From: Lumbricus rubellus
Taxonomy: Eukaryota > Annelida > Clitellata > Crassiclitellata > Lumbricidae
Reading direction: 5' to 3'
Length of the DNA stretch: 64,000 nt
Assembly (NCBI GenBank): GCA_945859605.1
Contig: OX243811.1
Span: forward strand, 61,701,445 to 61,765,444
Shown: positions 1-11,700 of the stretch, piece by piece
Position numbering within the stretch: the first letter of the stretch is position 1
Layout of the letters: each line of letters starts with the position of its first letter
The notes under the pieces: generated by a model
Databases searched by the model: none
What the model was told of the DNA's origin: nothing
What the model saw: only the letters and a program-made list of their open reading frames with translations
Program-made: the position numbers and the translations under genes

Positions 1-112
1 TCGCTTCACATTTCCAGGATAAAGTAGCGCCGCATGATCCTTATTGGTTTATAACTCCAAGTTCTTATTCTCAAACGGCATTTTCTGACGGGACGGTGTT
101 GCAGTGGGAAAT

Positions 113-1706
113 ATGGATGTAACAGTAGGTTCTTGCGTTATATGCAGACAAGGAACCGCAGAACGAACGCAGAAAATGAGATCAGATGGCAAAGCAAATT
201 TAAGTAGGTGCAGCATTTTGCGTCAGGACACTGTACTGAAAGGTTATTTGTCAGCACATGCAGCAGGTGATTTGTACATTCACAAATCGTGTCAAGCAAA
301 GTATGTTAAAGATCCGCAACCACAGCCAATCCTTGAGCCTGAAGGAGATCCATTGCCAAAGACGAGACTGCGCTCAGCCAGTGATTGCAAGTTTCATTAC
401 AACCTGAATTGCGTTCTGTGTGGAGCATACTGTGACAGTCAGTCTGGTGCGTATCGTACAGTGCTGTCGAAATCAAAGCTTCATGACACGATAACTACGG
501 TTTGTGACAAGCGCAACGATCCTTGGAGTTTCGAAGTTGTGGGCCGCCTTAAGACATCTGGTGATTTGCGGGCCGCCGATGCAAGATATCATGTCAAATG
601 CTACTTGTACTTTACTACTGGTCGACAGAAACCTGGAAGTACAACATCTGGTTCTGCTAGCCACGCCACTAGCGAGATGTACGCTGTGTTTGAGACTGTC
701 TGCGAATGGATGGAATGCAGTGACAGGGAATTGTTTACACTTAATCAACTTCACGATAAGATGGCTGAGAACCCGGAATCTGTGTACGGCGTTCACTATG
801 TTAAGAAGTTGTTGATGAAGCGGTATGGAGAACATATATGGTTCGCGAGCGTCTGTGGAAAGAAAGATGTCATATGCTTCAAAGATATGGCGTCGCACAT
901 TGTCAACGAGGAGTGGTATACTCAAAGAGATGAAGACATCAGTAAGGAAAGTATTCGAATTGTTCAAGCCGCAGCTAAGCTGATTAAAAGTCAGATTCAG
1001 GAGTTGGTTTCAAATACTGAATCGTATCCATTGAATTCTGACATCGGTGATATTCGTACTATGAATACATGGCTGCCATCGTTGCTGAGCACATTTCTGC
1101 AACATGTGATTTCGGATGACGTGAAACAGACAGCAATTGGACATGCAATTGTCCAGGCCAGCCGACCTAGGTCGGTCATATCACCTATCTTATTCGGTGT
1201 TGGAGTTTCATTGGACCACACTCTAGGGTCTAAGTGGTTGTTGACAACCCTTTCTCGCCTGGGCTTCAGTGTCAGCAATGAGGAGGTCAACAGATATAAG
1301 CAGTCAGTTGTGCAGACTGATGCTATTGAGCTACCAGAGAATTATCCGTTGTGTTTCACACAGTGGTCGGCCGACAACGTAGATCACAATGTGATTACAA
1401 TCAACGGTTCTTCCACATTTCATGGAATGGGGATTATTTCGATGTCTGTACCATGCCTGAAGTTGACAGCAGGTTATGGGGAGGTACCTATCAGACGACT
1501 GTCAAGAGTTAAAGTTCAAGAACTTGTGAAAGGAAAAGGTATACCATTGCTGCATTATGTGACACCAACTGAACCATCTCTCAAGTCAATGCGCTTCAGA
1601 CCGATCCAGTTTAATGAAGGCAGTGTTGCAACGCAATCGATGGAGTTCAATGTGAATTTATTATGGAAGGCAGGTTGGTTCTACAGCTGTAAAAGTAAGC
1701 CTAGAC
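113..1706 (+). CDS. N-terminal part of a large repeat-family protein (zinc-ligand domain), interrupted by a hAT element
   Basis: The reading frame is open from an upstream GTG at 104; the first ATG is at 113. I do not recognise a named gene. The N terminus has paired Cys/His clusters (CVICR, HKSCQ, then CVLCG, YHVKCY), which look like two zinc-binding modules in the first ~170 residues. A less conserved middle follows and a stretch around 1336-1440 reads TQWSADNVDHN. The frame runs unbroken to the target duplication of a hAT element at 1699-1706 and would then stop inside the element. Joined to the frame that resumes at 3058, it gives a protein of roughly 1,500 residues. Such long Cys-rich proteins are multi-copy and transposon-like in animal genomes (family knowledge). 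No promoter is visible in the 112 bases upstream. Whether this is a mobile-element gene or a domesticated copy cannot be told from sequence alone. Confidence 0.6.
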
Positions 1707-3049
1707 CAGCGGTTCTCAACCTTTTTAGTCCGGCGACCCCTTTTTAACATTTCAAAAGTTGTGACGACCCCCAACGACAAAATTGATTGTGTAACAACCT
1801 CCGTTTCACCTCATTTTTTGTTACTGTTGTCCATTGTTATGCATTTTCACCCTCAAAATACGAAAACTCTTTCTTTAGTTTGAAGTAGACGAAGTTATAT
1901 ACCCGGTAAGCTTATTCGGCTTGTGATGCAGCTTCAACAGCTGCAGCGTCTTGCTTAGAACTGGAATTCTTCAAACCCGGTGTCTCAAGTCAAGTGTGCC
2001 TTCTTGGCATCATCAGCTTTGTTCTTAAAAATACTGGTCATGCTTTCCTACATAGCTAGGATGGTTATAATAGCCTATCAGCCCTATCTGAATTGTGCTT
2101 TGCGGTTTATTTGTTGGGTTGTATTGATTCTACCGATAAAATGTCATAACAAAGACCTAATTCTAATTTCTCTATTCATACTGCAACTACGTGTATTAAG
2201 CAATAGGCTATATGTACTCTGAGAATTGGTCAATAGTTCTTCTTTTCTTAACACTCATTTCACCTTACTGATTCGTTTTGCGATGTTAACAATTTCAAAA
2301 ACTTCATTTGTGTTCTTATGAATGCGCCGAGCAGGGAGAGTTTGGAGAATGGACGTAGGCCTACGTGCCATTCCCCATTGTCAACAATTTTCCACCCCGC
2401 AATGGTAGCATTTTAGGCTGTCGTTTTAACGAAACTCTTCATCATTTCAGTGCTGATAGTGTGCTTTACATCTTTACGACTTCAAAGTGTCTCCTCCCAC
2501 TGTTTAGAATCTCAATAAAAAAACTTCATAATTTCAGTGCTGATAGTCCGAAGTCGTGGTTTATGACTTCAATAAATGTCCTCTTTCCATTCTAAATTTG
2601 TCTAAATTTCCAATCAGTAGCCTATTTTAAACTGTCATCTGAATTTTGTCAATGCTGATAGTCATGGTTTAAGACTTCAGAATGTCGGCCCCCAGTTGTT
2701 AACGATATTTTGGATTTGTGCACCGTAACATTCTAAGCCATCATCTAAAAAAATTACTCATAATTTCATTGCTCAGAGAGGGGGTCAAGACTTCACAAAA
2801 TATTCATCCCTGTGTTTCTTTAGAAGAATAGCAGAATTTACATTTGAAAACTAAAATGGAAAAAATTAAATTAGCTGCCGCAATCTAACTGATGAATCAT
2901 AGCAAAATTATGAATAAAAATTTATTTTAGTCTGTTGAAATTGCTATTTGGCCGATATCTTTTGCAAATTTCTGAAGGGGCCAGGCGACCCCTGGCAAAT
3001 TGTCAGGCGACCCCCGAGGGGGTCGCGACCCACAGGTTGAGAACCACTG
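1707..3049. mobile_element. Non-autonomous hAT-type element, 1,343 bp, with 8-bp target duplication
   Basis: The left end starts cagcggttctcaacct and the right end is the near-perfect reverse complement of cagtggttctcaacctg, a typical hAT terminus. The 8-bp duplication gcctagac lies at 1699-1706 and 3050-3057. No transposase is encoded. The interior is AT-rich and has about four diverged copies of a ~100-bp unit built around ttcagtgctgatagt (near 2441, 2527, 2636 and 2758). The element sits inside an open reading frame and introduces stops. Confidence 0.92.
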
Positions 3050-3057
3050 GCCTAGAC

Positions 3058-5972
3058 CAAACTGGAGTGGATTCATGCAAGCCGTTTGCGTCGGAGATAA
3101 TTTGCCACCCGGTGACTTCCAGCTGCTGCCAATTATAGATTTGAACCCCGGAGACAAATCTAGCATCTTATCAACATTGACATTCATTTCTAACCAAGCT
3201 TCAAAGCTTAACATTCCAGAAGCGTGTGTTACCTTTGACCAACCGCTATGGATCAAGGCTGTGGAAATTTTAATTTCAGAGAAGATAACCAGCGTCGTGT
3301 GTCGATTGGGTGGCTTTCACATGATCGTCAGCTACCTTGGTAGTATTGGATCTGTAATGTCCGGATCAGGTCTTGCTGAGGCTTTGCAGTGTTGCTACGG
3401 ACCCAACGCAGTTCAACATATGATGACCGGAAAAGCAGTATCTCGGGCTCTCCGTGGCCATTTTTTGGTAGACTCAGCGTTGAATACTGTTTTGATGCGC
3501 TCCATTTTAGACGATGCTGTTGCGAGTGACACCAGCAGAAGTGGCATCAGTGACACAGATCTTGATGACCTGAAGTCGCTCTACAATGCAGTAACTGATG
3601 GTAAATTCGACATAATGACAGGTGAAGCTCCGGATTGTCTGCGGAAACTTGAGCGAGCCCTTAACGAAGTAATGCATTCATTTGCCGCAAAATCAAGAAC
3701 TTCCAAACTGTGGCTGCAGTACATGTCGCACATAGATATTGTCAAAGACTTCATTAGAGCAGAACGTACAGGAGCTTGGGATCTTCATCTGAGAACTGTG
3801 TCCAAGATGTTGCCACTGTTCGCTGCGGCAGGACACAATAACTATGCCAAATGCGGTCGTATGTACCTTCAGCTTATGCAAGATCTGCCACAGACTCATC
3901 CTTGGCTGCACAACAAGTTTGCCAATGGATATCATGCAGTGAGACGCTCTGATCGTCTATGGGGGGCGTTGTCAACAGACCTTCTGATTGAGCAAGTTAT
4001 GATGAAGGCGCTCCAGAGTAGGGGTGGCCTCACGCATGGTCGAGGGATGACGGAAAGTGTGCGTTTGCTATGGGTGCGTAGTATGCACAAATGTGCAAGC
4101 ATTCATAATGCCATATCCTTGCTCACTGGAGCTGAGCACAATTCGTCTGACTATAAGCACGTTGATCTGAGCGACGCCCGAAGCGTTAGAGACTATGAAG
4201 ACACTCTGCTCATCCTAGGCTGGTTTGAGATTCATAATCCCATGCAGGTCAGTGATGCAAGGTTGATGAGTCTTGCGACAGGTGTATTTGCTTCGGATGA
4301 TTCAGGTGTAAATTGCGATTCAGCTGATGAAGTCGGCAAGTCTATTATGCAAAAGATGAATGACGCTGTCGTCATTGATGTTACTCTGCACAAAGCCGAC
4401 CAAGTGAAAACCCTTGCTGTGTTACAGCAGAAAATGAAAAAGAACAAAACGCAATTGGTTGCTGACAACAATGTGCTGTTTAGTCGACTGCTGGTGATAA
4501 TGTCACGAAAATCACCTAATGATTTAGAATTGTACTTCAAGTATGAACTTACCACAGTGCCTACGGCTATGTTCTTTGATGGTGGGTTGCGCAAGACAAA
4601 CAAGTCCATGCTTGCAAAACAGCTGAGAAAAAATACTTCTGCTGTGTTGGATCAGCCAAGTGGCCCACTGCATCATGTCATCGATGGTGGATCTCTGCTT
4701 CATCGGGTTGTATGGATTCCAAGTGGAACTTTCTTTGACGTTGTTCAGCAGTACATCGAATACATCAGGAGGCATTATGGTTACAAGTGTACAATAGTAT
4801 TTGATGGATATTGCAATGGGCCATCAGTCAAGGATTCCGAGCACATGCGCAGAGCAAAGAAGTCCTGTCCAGATATCGATGTTCGGGAACACAATCCAGT
4901 ATACAGTAATCAGAGCGCATTTCTGATGAACTCTGCAAATAAACAGGCATTTGTATTCATGTTAGCTCGGCACTTACAGATGCAGAATTACGATGTTCAG
5001 CATGCTGTTGATGATGCTGATACACTGATTGTCCGTGTTGCAATTGAGTTGGCCACCAAACAAGAATCAACAGTCGTGGTTGTTGCGGACGACACAGACG
5101 TTCTAGTGTTACTCTTGTATCACTTCAGTAATGAAATGTCTGACATCTACATGATGTCTGAAATGGCACGAAAGCGTACTGCGCGCGTGGCTCTTTCATC
5201 GGTTCGCTCCATACGAAATGACATCGGTGAGCGAGCTGCACGTCAACTGCTTGTCATCCATGCCATCAGTGGTTGCGACTCTACATCTGCACTCTATGGC
5301 CATGGAAAAGCAGGGGTCTTTAGAACCGTTATCAACAAACAGGATTCTGTAGTCCAGACACGCATCATTGAATCTTCAACTAGCACACATGCAGAAGTTG
5401 TTGAGGCAGGTATGAAATTGATGGTGACAATATATGGTGGCAAGTCAGAAACTGATTCATTGAACAGTCTGCGATATGCTGCATACATGAACCAACTTGC
5501 GACCTGCAAAAGGCAACCGAATCCAGAACGGCTTCCACCCACAAACGATGCTGCAAAGTATCATCTGTTCCGCGTTCACATACAAACTGTGCAATGGAAA
5601 TATCTGATGGCAGTCGACCTGAATGCAACAGAATGGGGGTGGAAGGAAGAGAATGGGATGTTACTACCAATAACAACAGATCTCAAAGCTGCACCCGATG
5701 ATCTTCTCAGTGTCATCAGCTGCAAATGTAAAATGTCGAAGAAGCGTCCTTGCAGTTCACTAGTCTGCACTTGTCGAAAGCATGGCTTGAACTGTGTTGC
5801 ATCATGCAAACACTGCTGTGGCAAGGCATGCGATAATGTTCTGGTGGACGCTGGTGTACCTGCTGAATGTGAGACGATGGAATCTCACAGTTTGGAGGCG
5901 ACGGCATTTAACAGTTTGGATGACATCGAGCTCTACGAGGAAATTGTGGAAACGGATATGGATTGGGATTAG
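3058..5972 (+). CDS. C-terminal part of the same large protein: PIN/FEN1-like nuclease domain plus CXC zinc motif
   Basis: The frame resumes right after the second target duplication and stays open for about 970 codons. Acidic motifs appear in order: FDGY (near 4800), DDADTLI (near 5010), VADDTDVLVLL (near 5085) and ISGCDSTSAL (near 5266). Spacing and context resemble the metal-binding acidic residues of PIN/XPG/FEN1-like nucleases; this is inference from motif order, not an alignment. The C terminus (5718-5838) has a Cys-rich CXC/tesmin-like block (SCKCK, CTCRKHGLNC, CKHCCGKACDN). It ends in an acidic tail with the stop at 5970. Upstream in-frame codons from 3000 to 3057 are transposon terminus, not gene. 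The part is otherwise intact, so the hAT insertion looks recent. Function is unknown; a mobile-element accessory or nuclease gene is the likeliest reading. Confidence 0.65.
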
Positions 5973-6565
5973 ACTTGTTCCATGTGGTGGTCACTTAGAA
6001 ACATATGGGCATTGAGTTGTCACCTATCAATAACGTTTATCGTATGTGTACATTGTCTTTATTGTGTATGCATTCAAGTAATGAGCTCTTCCTGTTTCTG
6101 TCGCAGAATAAGTTAATACGCATTATGATAATGGCTATGGATACGGCAACTGGATATATATGTATACCAAATCTTCACGAATCATTTATTTTCAAGCAGA
6201 CTTCATTGGCATATACTGTTTGATGTAGTACAACATAAAAAACCTTTGCAGCTTGTTACACAACTTTTCACCCCCTCCACATTTGTACGACCCGTCTATT
6301 TCTTGAAAAAGTTCTGTTAAGGGTACTCATTTAAGGTTTCCGTCCAAACTCTACCAAAGTTTATCAGGCGATACCCCAGACCACCAGTGTCCAAAAGCAA
6401 GATTCTTGATTTGTACGTGTGTTATTTACGGTTATTTCTTTCTTGCCTAGATATCTTGATTATAAATAAGCCAGGAAGTATTATTACGATGGATCTACCA
6501 AATTTTGGCTTAGCCTATCTCGGCAAACGCTATGGCGATATGCTAAATATGATTTAACCCGTACC
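5973..6565. other. AT-rich spacer
   Basis: The spacer between two same-strand genes holds no gene, clear repeat or RNA gene that I can see. No CACTA-like terminus could be identified here for the following transposase. Confidence 0.5.
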
Positions 6566-8551
6566 ATGGCTTTGCATTCTAATGATAATATTATAGAGTC
6601 GAATGATGAAGATGCTTTTGCTTCTGATGATTATAATCATGCCATGCTTAATACGCAGGCACACAATTTCAACGCAACGGACGCGTTTGATTCCCAATTA
6701 GAATTGGATGATGTGGACGACCATTTGTTAGGGGCAGGGGTGGAATCTGATGGGGATGATACAGTAGGTGACTCGGCTGGCTCAGATTCAGACGTGGATG
6801 ACGTGGAATATGCGTCTTCACGCCAGTATGTCATAAATCAGCAGTTGGCAGAATGGGTTGTGAAATATCACATTCCTATATCTGCAACAGGAGCACTTTT
6901 ATCTATTTTGAAGCCCCATTTGCCATCCCTTCCAAGACATCCACGGACACTTTTGAAAACTCCGACAGTTAACTGTCTACGGCCTATTAAGGGTGGTGAA
7001 TATTGTCATCTGGGTATTGCCAAAGGTATTTCACATATGGTTAGGCAGAGTAAGACTTCTGTGGATCACCTTGAACTTCAAATTAATGTAGACGGAATAC
7101 CACTCTTTAAAAGTTCAAGCATATGTATGTGGCCTATTCTGTGTTTAATCGTGAACATCAATTATAAAGAACCGTTTGTTGTGGGCCTATTCTGTGGTAA
7201 GGAGAAACCTGGCAGTGCTGTAGAGTTTCTATCAGATTTCGTAGCCGATGCTACGAATATTTTAGAAAATGGTTTGACAATTGGAACAGAACACTATACT
7301 GTAGGAATTCATTCTTTTGTATGTGATGCCCCAGCACGTGCCTTTATTAAGGGTATCAAATCTCACTCTGGATACGCTTCATGTGAAAAATGTACTATTC
7401 ATGGTGAACACGATGGAAAAGTGATTTTTCCCCGTATTGATGCACCTTTGCGGACAGATGCATCTTTTAATGCAATGGTAGATGAGGATCATCACGTTTC
7501 TGCATGCCCCCTCAATCCACTGCCAGTGGGTTTTGTTACCCAGTTTGGTCTAGATTATATGCATCTAGCATGCTTGGGTGTTGTGCGCCGTCTCATGTTG
7601 TATTGGAAGGGACCAGTGGGTCCCTTGCACGTAAGATTAGGTAGGCAGAGAGTGAGTGAGATGTCTAGGCATTTGATCCATCTCGCACCATTTGTACCTG
7701 TTGAGTTTGCCCGTAAGCCTCGTACACTTGATGAAATCCTTCGATGGAAGGCCACGAAGTTCCGTGAATTTATGTTGTATAGTGGACCCATTGTGTTGTG
7801 TAAGATTTTGCCAGATCATCTTTACAATCACTTCATGCTTCTCTTTGTCTCAATGAGAATATTGGCATCACAACAACTTGCATTAAAGTATTGTGACTAT
7901 GCTAAGCAGCTTTTGACTAAATTTGTTCACGATGCCAAAGTTTTATATGGAAAAACGATGCTGGTGTATAATGTACACTGTTTGATGCACTTGTCAGACG
8001 ATGTAAAAAGGCTAGGTTGTATCGATGACTTCAGCGCTTTTGTGTTTGAAAATAAACTTGGGCAACTAAAGAAATTTATTCGAAAACCTCAGCAGCCAAT
8101 CCAGCAAGTTCTGAGGCGTTTGGATGAACTTCAGTCATTCGGTGCTCAGACAGACAATTCAACTGTGACACCAGTAACTAAGTGTGAGCACAGTGCTGGT
8201 CCAATCGTGCCTAGTCTTTTAAGTGCCAGACAATTTAGGAAGGTAGAAATGCACAAGTGGACTTTGTCTTTAAACACAGGCAACAATTTTGTTTTGCTTA
8301 GTGGTGGCATTCCAGCTATTATTAAGAACATTCTAAGGAATGGAAAAGAGATTTTCCTTCTCTGTGCAAATTTTGAGATTGTGTCTGAAGCTTTTACCAT
8401 GCCTTTACTTTCCTCCAAGTTGAATATTTGTAAGGTAGAAAGAGAATGCAGAACGCTGCACGTCGTATCATTGGCTGATGTTGTCTGCAAGTGTGTCGGT
8501 TGGCCAACAGATGATAATGATGTCTTTGTTGTTATGCCTCTTCTGCACTAG
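6566..8551 (+). CDS. EnSpm/CACTA-like transposase (Transposase_21-type), intact, 661 aa
   Basis: An ATG at 6566 begins an uninterrupted 661-codon frame. The first ~85 residues are strongly acidic (Asp/Ser-rich). The core then shows VDGIPL (Asp176), CDAPARAF (Asp254), Cys pairs in YASCEKCTIHG (~270-280), PLRTD, and LDYMHLACLGV (Asp330). It continues with VEFARKPRTLDEILRWKAT, LVYNVHCLMHL and FENKLGQLKKF (Glu495). These match the animal EnSpm-like family known as multi-copy transposase-domain proteins; Asp254, Asp330 and Glu495 are my candidate catalytic residues. Intactness suggests a young copy. A second, heavily decayed copy lies at 51015-53150. The DUF4806 gene begins 238 bp downstream on the same strand and may belong to the same element. 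Confidence 0.8.
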   Translation: MALHSNDNIIESNDEDAFASDDYNHAMLNTQAHNFNATDAFDSQLELDDVDDHLLGAGVESDGDDTVGDSAGSDSDVDDVEYASSRQYVINQQLAEWVVKYHIPISATGALLSILKPHLPSLPRHPRTLLKTPTVNCLRPIKGGEYCHLGIAKGISHMVRQSKTSVDHLELQINVDGIPLFKSSSICMWPILCLIVNINYKEPFVVGLFCGKEKPGSAVEFLSDFVADATNILENGLTIGTEHYTVGIHSFVCDAPARAFIKGIKSHSGYASCEKCTIHGEHDGKVIFPRIDAPLRTDASFNAMVDEDHHVSACPLNPLPVGFVTQFGLDYMHLACLGVVRRLMLYWKGPVGPLHVRLGRQRVSEMSRHLIHLAPFVPVEFARKPRTLDEILRWKATKFREFMLYSGPIVLCKILPDHLYNHFMLLFVSMRILASQQLALKYCDYAKQLLTKFVHDAKVLYGKTMLVYNVHCLMHLSDDVKRLGCIDDFSAFVFENKLGQLKKFIRKPQQPIQQVLRRLDELQSFGAQTDNSTVTPVTKCEHSAGPIVPSLLSARQFRKVEMHKWTLSLNTGNNFVLLSGGIPAIIKNILRNGKEIFLLCANFEIVSEAFTMPLLSSKLNICKVERECRTLHVVSLADVVCKCVGWPTDDNDVFVVMPLLH

Positions 8552-8789
8552 TAGGGCTGATGACAATGATGACAATTTTAACTTTATCATTCATGCACTG
8601 GATGAATATGCGTGATTGTTATTATCATTGCTAAGTGGCTTCTCTGAATTGTTCTATGTCTCATTGTCTTTTCAAGTGCCATTGTTTTGGTTATTTTTGG
8701 GTTGGTTATTAGCCAAAAAGTTCTGCTAGTGTTGTGTGGTGTGCTTCTAGTGAGGAAGCCAAAGTTGGCAACAAATCGTATTTAGCACT

Positions 8790-11700
8790 ATGGCGTTTGC
8801 AGTAGTGGAATTTACGGAAGACTATTCAGTCGATGTTGTTCCATGCAATTGGTTGACCGACAACAAGACTTCTTGTTTCTGGCCACCATTTCGGACCAAC
8901 CTTCTAATCTCTGCAGTGAAGAAATCAGTCGAACCTCAGCCATCTTGGATGAAATGTACTGTACGGGTACTGAATATCTACGGTAGGTACAGTTCACTTA
9001 AAAATTACATTCGGACTCGCACTATATAATTGTATGGCAATCTGTGATGCGACATATGAAAAGGGACCACTTAGCCGGTATTGGACTTATTCATACCACC
9101 ATATTCAGCACAAAATTCTGAAAAGAATGATGTATTATGTGACACAGCACTATTATCTTTTCTATTTTTTGTAGACTTTACAACGTGATGTACCTGAAAT
9201 ACGAGATCTTCGGAAAAACGCAATTGAAGTTATTTGAAGTTACAACCCTAACCCTAACCCTACACTTTATATTTAGAAACATGGAAATCAAAGCGCTGCA
9301 TAGACATGTAGAATGAATTATTTAGCGCATTACTATAATTATAATCATAGATTCATCATTAAAACCGTTTCCAAAAATATTCTACTGTCATAATACCCCG
9401 ACATTAAAGATGCCGCCTTGCGGTCTCTTTTATGTGCTCTAATATTACAATAAGAAAACCTAATAATATCAAATGATTTCTGTGAACCATTATGAAAATT
9501 TGATAGACAGAATAGTCATCTAGCGAATCCCAGTGAAAACCCGATTTCGATATTTCGATGGGTGACCATGTTCTAAGGCCTGTATCTCGGTAAATAAATC
9601 CCGCGTTGTGGTCCCTTTTCATATGTCGCATCACATCTAAGAGAGAAGTTTATTTTTCTGATTCACTTTACACTGACTTTTTTATGCAATAATAATAATA
9701 ATAATCTTCGTTTATTGCAAATTCACATTGACAATAACATGTGCTTACAGACAGTATGAATGAACAATACAGGTTATTACAGGAGTCCAATTTAACCATT
9801 GGCAGCCACGCAGGGCGCCCGTAACATTCTACTTTTCTTCCTGCCTGACCTCCCGGATCTGACCCCTGCCTTACGGTTCTGATTTGACTAAGCCCCTCCC
9901 CGTTCGTAAAACATTAGTTTTTACTCTGAATGAATACACAAAACTTTCTTGGCATTATATATCGCATTCCTGGTCAGACCCATTTCAACCTGAAGCAAAT
10001 AACGACCTTCAAATCAAGAAAATGGGATTCATACCAACCACTTGTCCTTCACCTCAAACTTATATTGTGTTAAACCTACCTAATCATATTGTAGTTGTGT
10101 ATTTCTATACCGCCTTTTTCAGTTGACTGCTATTCAGAGGCAGTCCCGACTACAGCTCTGAGGTGTGTCACAATTAACACGCCGTAGCTCCTCGAACAAA
10201 TCAGAGTGAAGGACTTGCTCAAGGTCCCTACACAGCAGCTTGGGTCTGAATCGAACACACAACCCTTCAGACACAGGTGTTGGCTATCCCTCTACACCAC
10301 CATGCCTCACGTGCTAGCCAAAGAAAATGAAAGCTGTGTGTCAGCCAGCATTGGAGCTTGAACACGGTCCATGCAAACAAGCGGCCAATGGCAATGTAGC
10401 TAACTGGCTTTATTATTGTCACCCTGACTGCCGTATGTTGGTTGTTATGCATATACTGTTTGTCTAAACTAAAAGTGTTTACTTTCTTTGCCATTAATTT
10501 ATTGCCTGCCACATGTTAATTTATATCATCCAATCATTGTAGAAACAGCTGCTGTATGTCAAGCTGTTTTTTGTTTGAAATATTAATATATATATATATA
10601 ATATAAATGTGTGTGTGGCACTGTTTGCTCATGCTGGCAGGATTAATAGCTGTAGAACTTCTTTCTACGTGGGTCCAGATTGAGAGGCTGTAGCATGTTT
10701 ATCAGGTTGTGGCGTGACTCATCGGTGGATTCGCCACGACCGACCTCATATCCCAACATATCCCAGCACTGCATGGTCCTTTTCCAAAGCACATCTACAG
10801 GGTGGGCCATAAAAAAAGACCCCCCCTAAGATTTTTGCCAATATTTTGACCAAAAGTAAGAATTTTGAAATGAAATTTTACAGTCTTAAAGACAATTCAT
10901 ATTTACACCAGATGGCCAAATTTCATTAAAATATTTCAAACAGAACAAACGTTATACCACTTTTAGTGAAGCCACCCACCGTTTTTTGACGATTCAAAAA
11001 CGCGACGCAACAAAGAGTTTAAAAAATCAATTCAATTATTCCGGCCAATATCTTGGCCAGAAGTAGGAATATCGAACTGAAATTTTACAGCCCTAAAGAC
11101 AAATCATATCTACACACGATGACCGGATTTCATCAAAATATTTCAAACACAACAAAAGTTATGGCACTTTTAGGGAGGCCACCCCCATTTTTTGACGATT
11201 CAAAGACGTAACGCATCAAAAACTCGATTTTATTAAGTCTCATCACAAATAATTGTTATCAAATAGCCTTGATATTGCCAGATGATCATTATTATTACTA
11301 TTTAAAAAAGAAATAGAGTACCAGCGTAGCTGCACGTCACTGAGAAGTCACTTAGCAAGAGGACGCTCAAATTGGTAAATAAGGAATTTGTCAGATTAAT
11401 CAGGGGTCCATCAAGAACTTTGCAAAGAGACTCAAAAGAAGTTTTGACACTGGTATTGGGCACATTGAACACAAGTTGTGAAGCACTACCAAGTTCATTT
11501 GACAACAGTTATTTGATAGGAGACTTAATAAAATCGTGTTTCTGCGACTTTTTGTTGCGTTTCGTTTTTGAATCGTCAAAAACGGTGGGTGGTCCCGCTA
11601 AAAGTGGTATAACTTGTGTTGTGTTTGAAATATTTTGATGAAATTTGGTCATCTGGTGTAAATATGAGTTGCCTTTAAGCCTGTAAAATTTCATTTTGAA

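Noticed and set aside
473..1290. Minus-strand frames opposite the first gene
   Set aside because: Shadows of the plus-strand coding frame with no recognisable motifs.
104..1747. Treating the first frame as a complete 547-aa protein ending at 1747
   Set aside because: The last codons are hAT terminal sequence; the true frame continues beyond the element.
9244..9262. Chromosome end
   Set aside because: Only three AACCCT units and embedded in a MITE; not a telomere.
10241..10310. A genuine tRNA gene
   Set aside because: A and B boxes are present but no cloverleaf with anticodon and acceptor pairing could be drawn, and a SINE body and tail follow.
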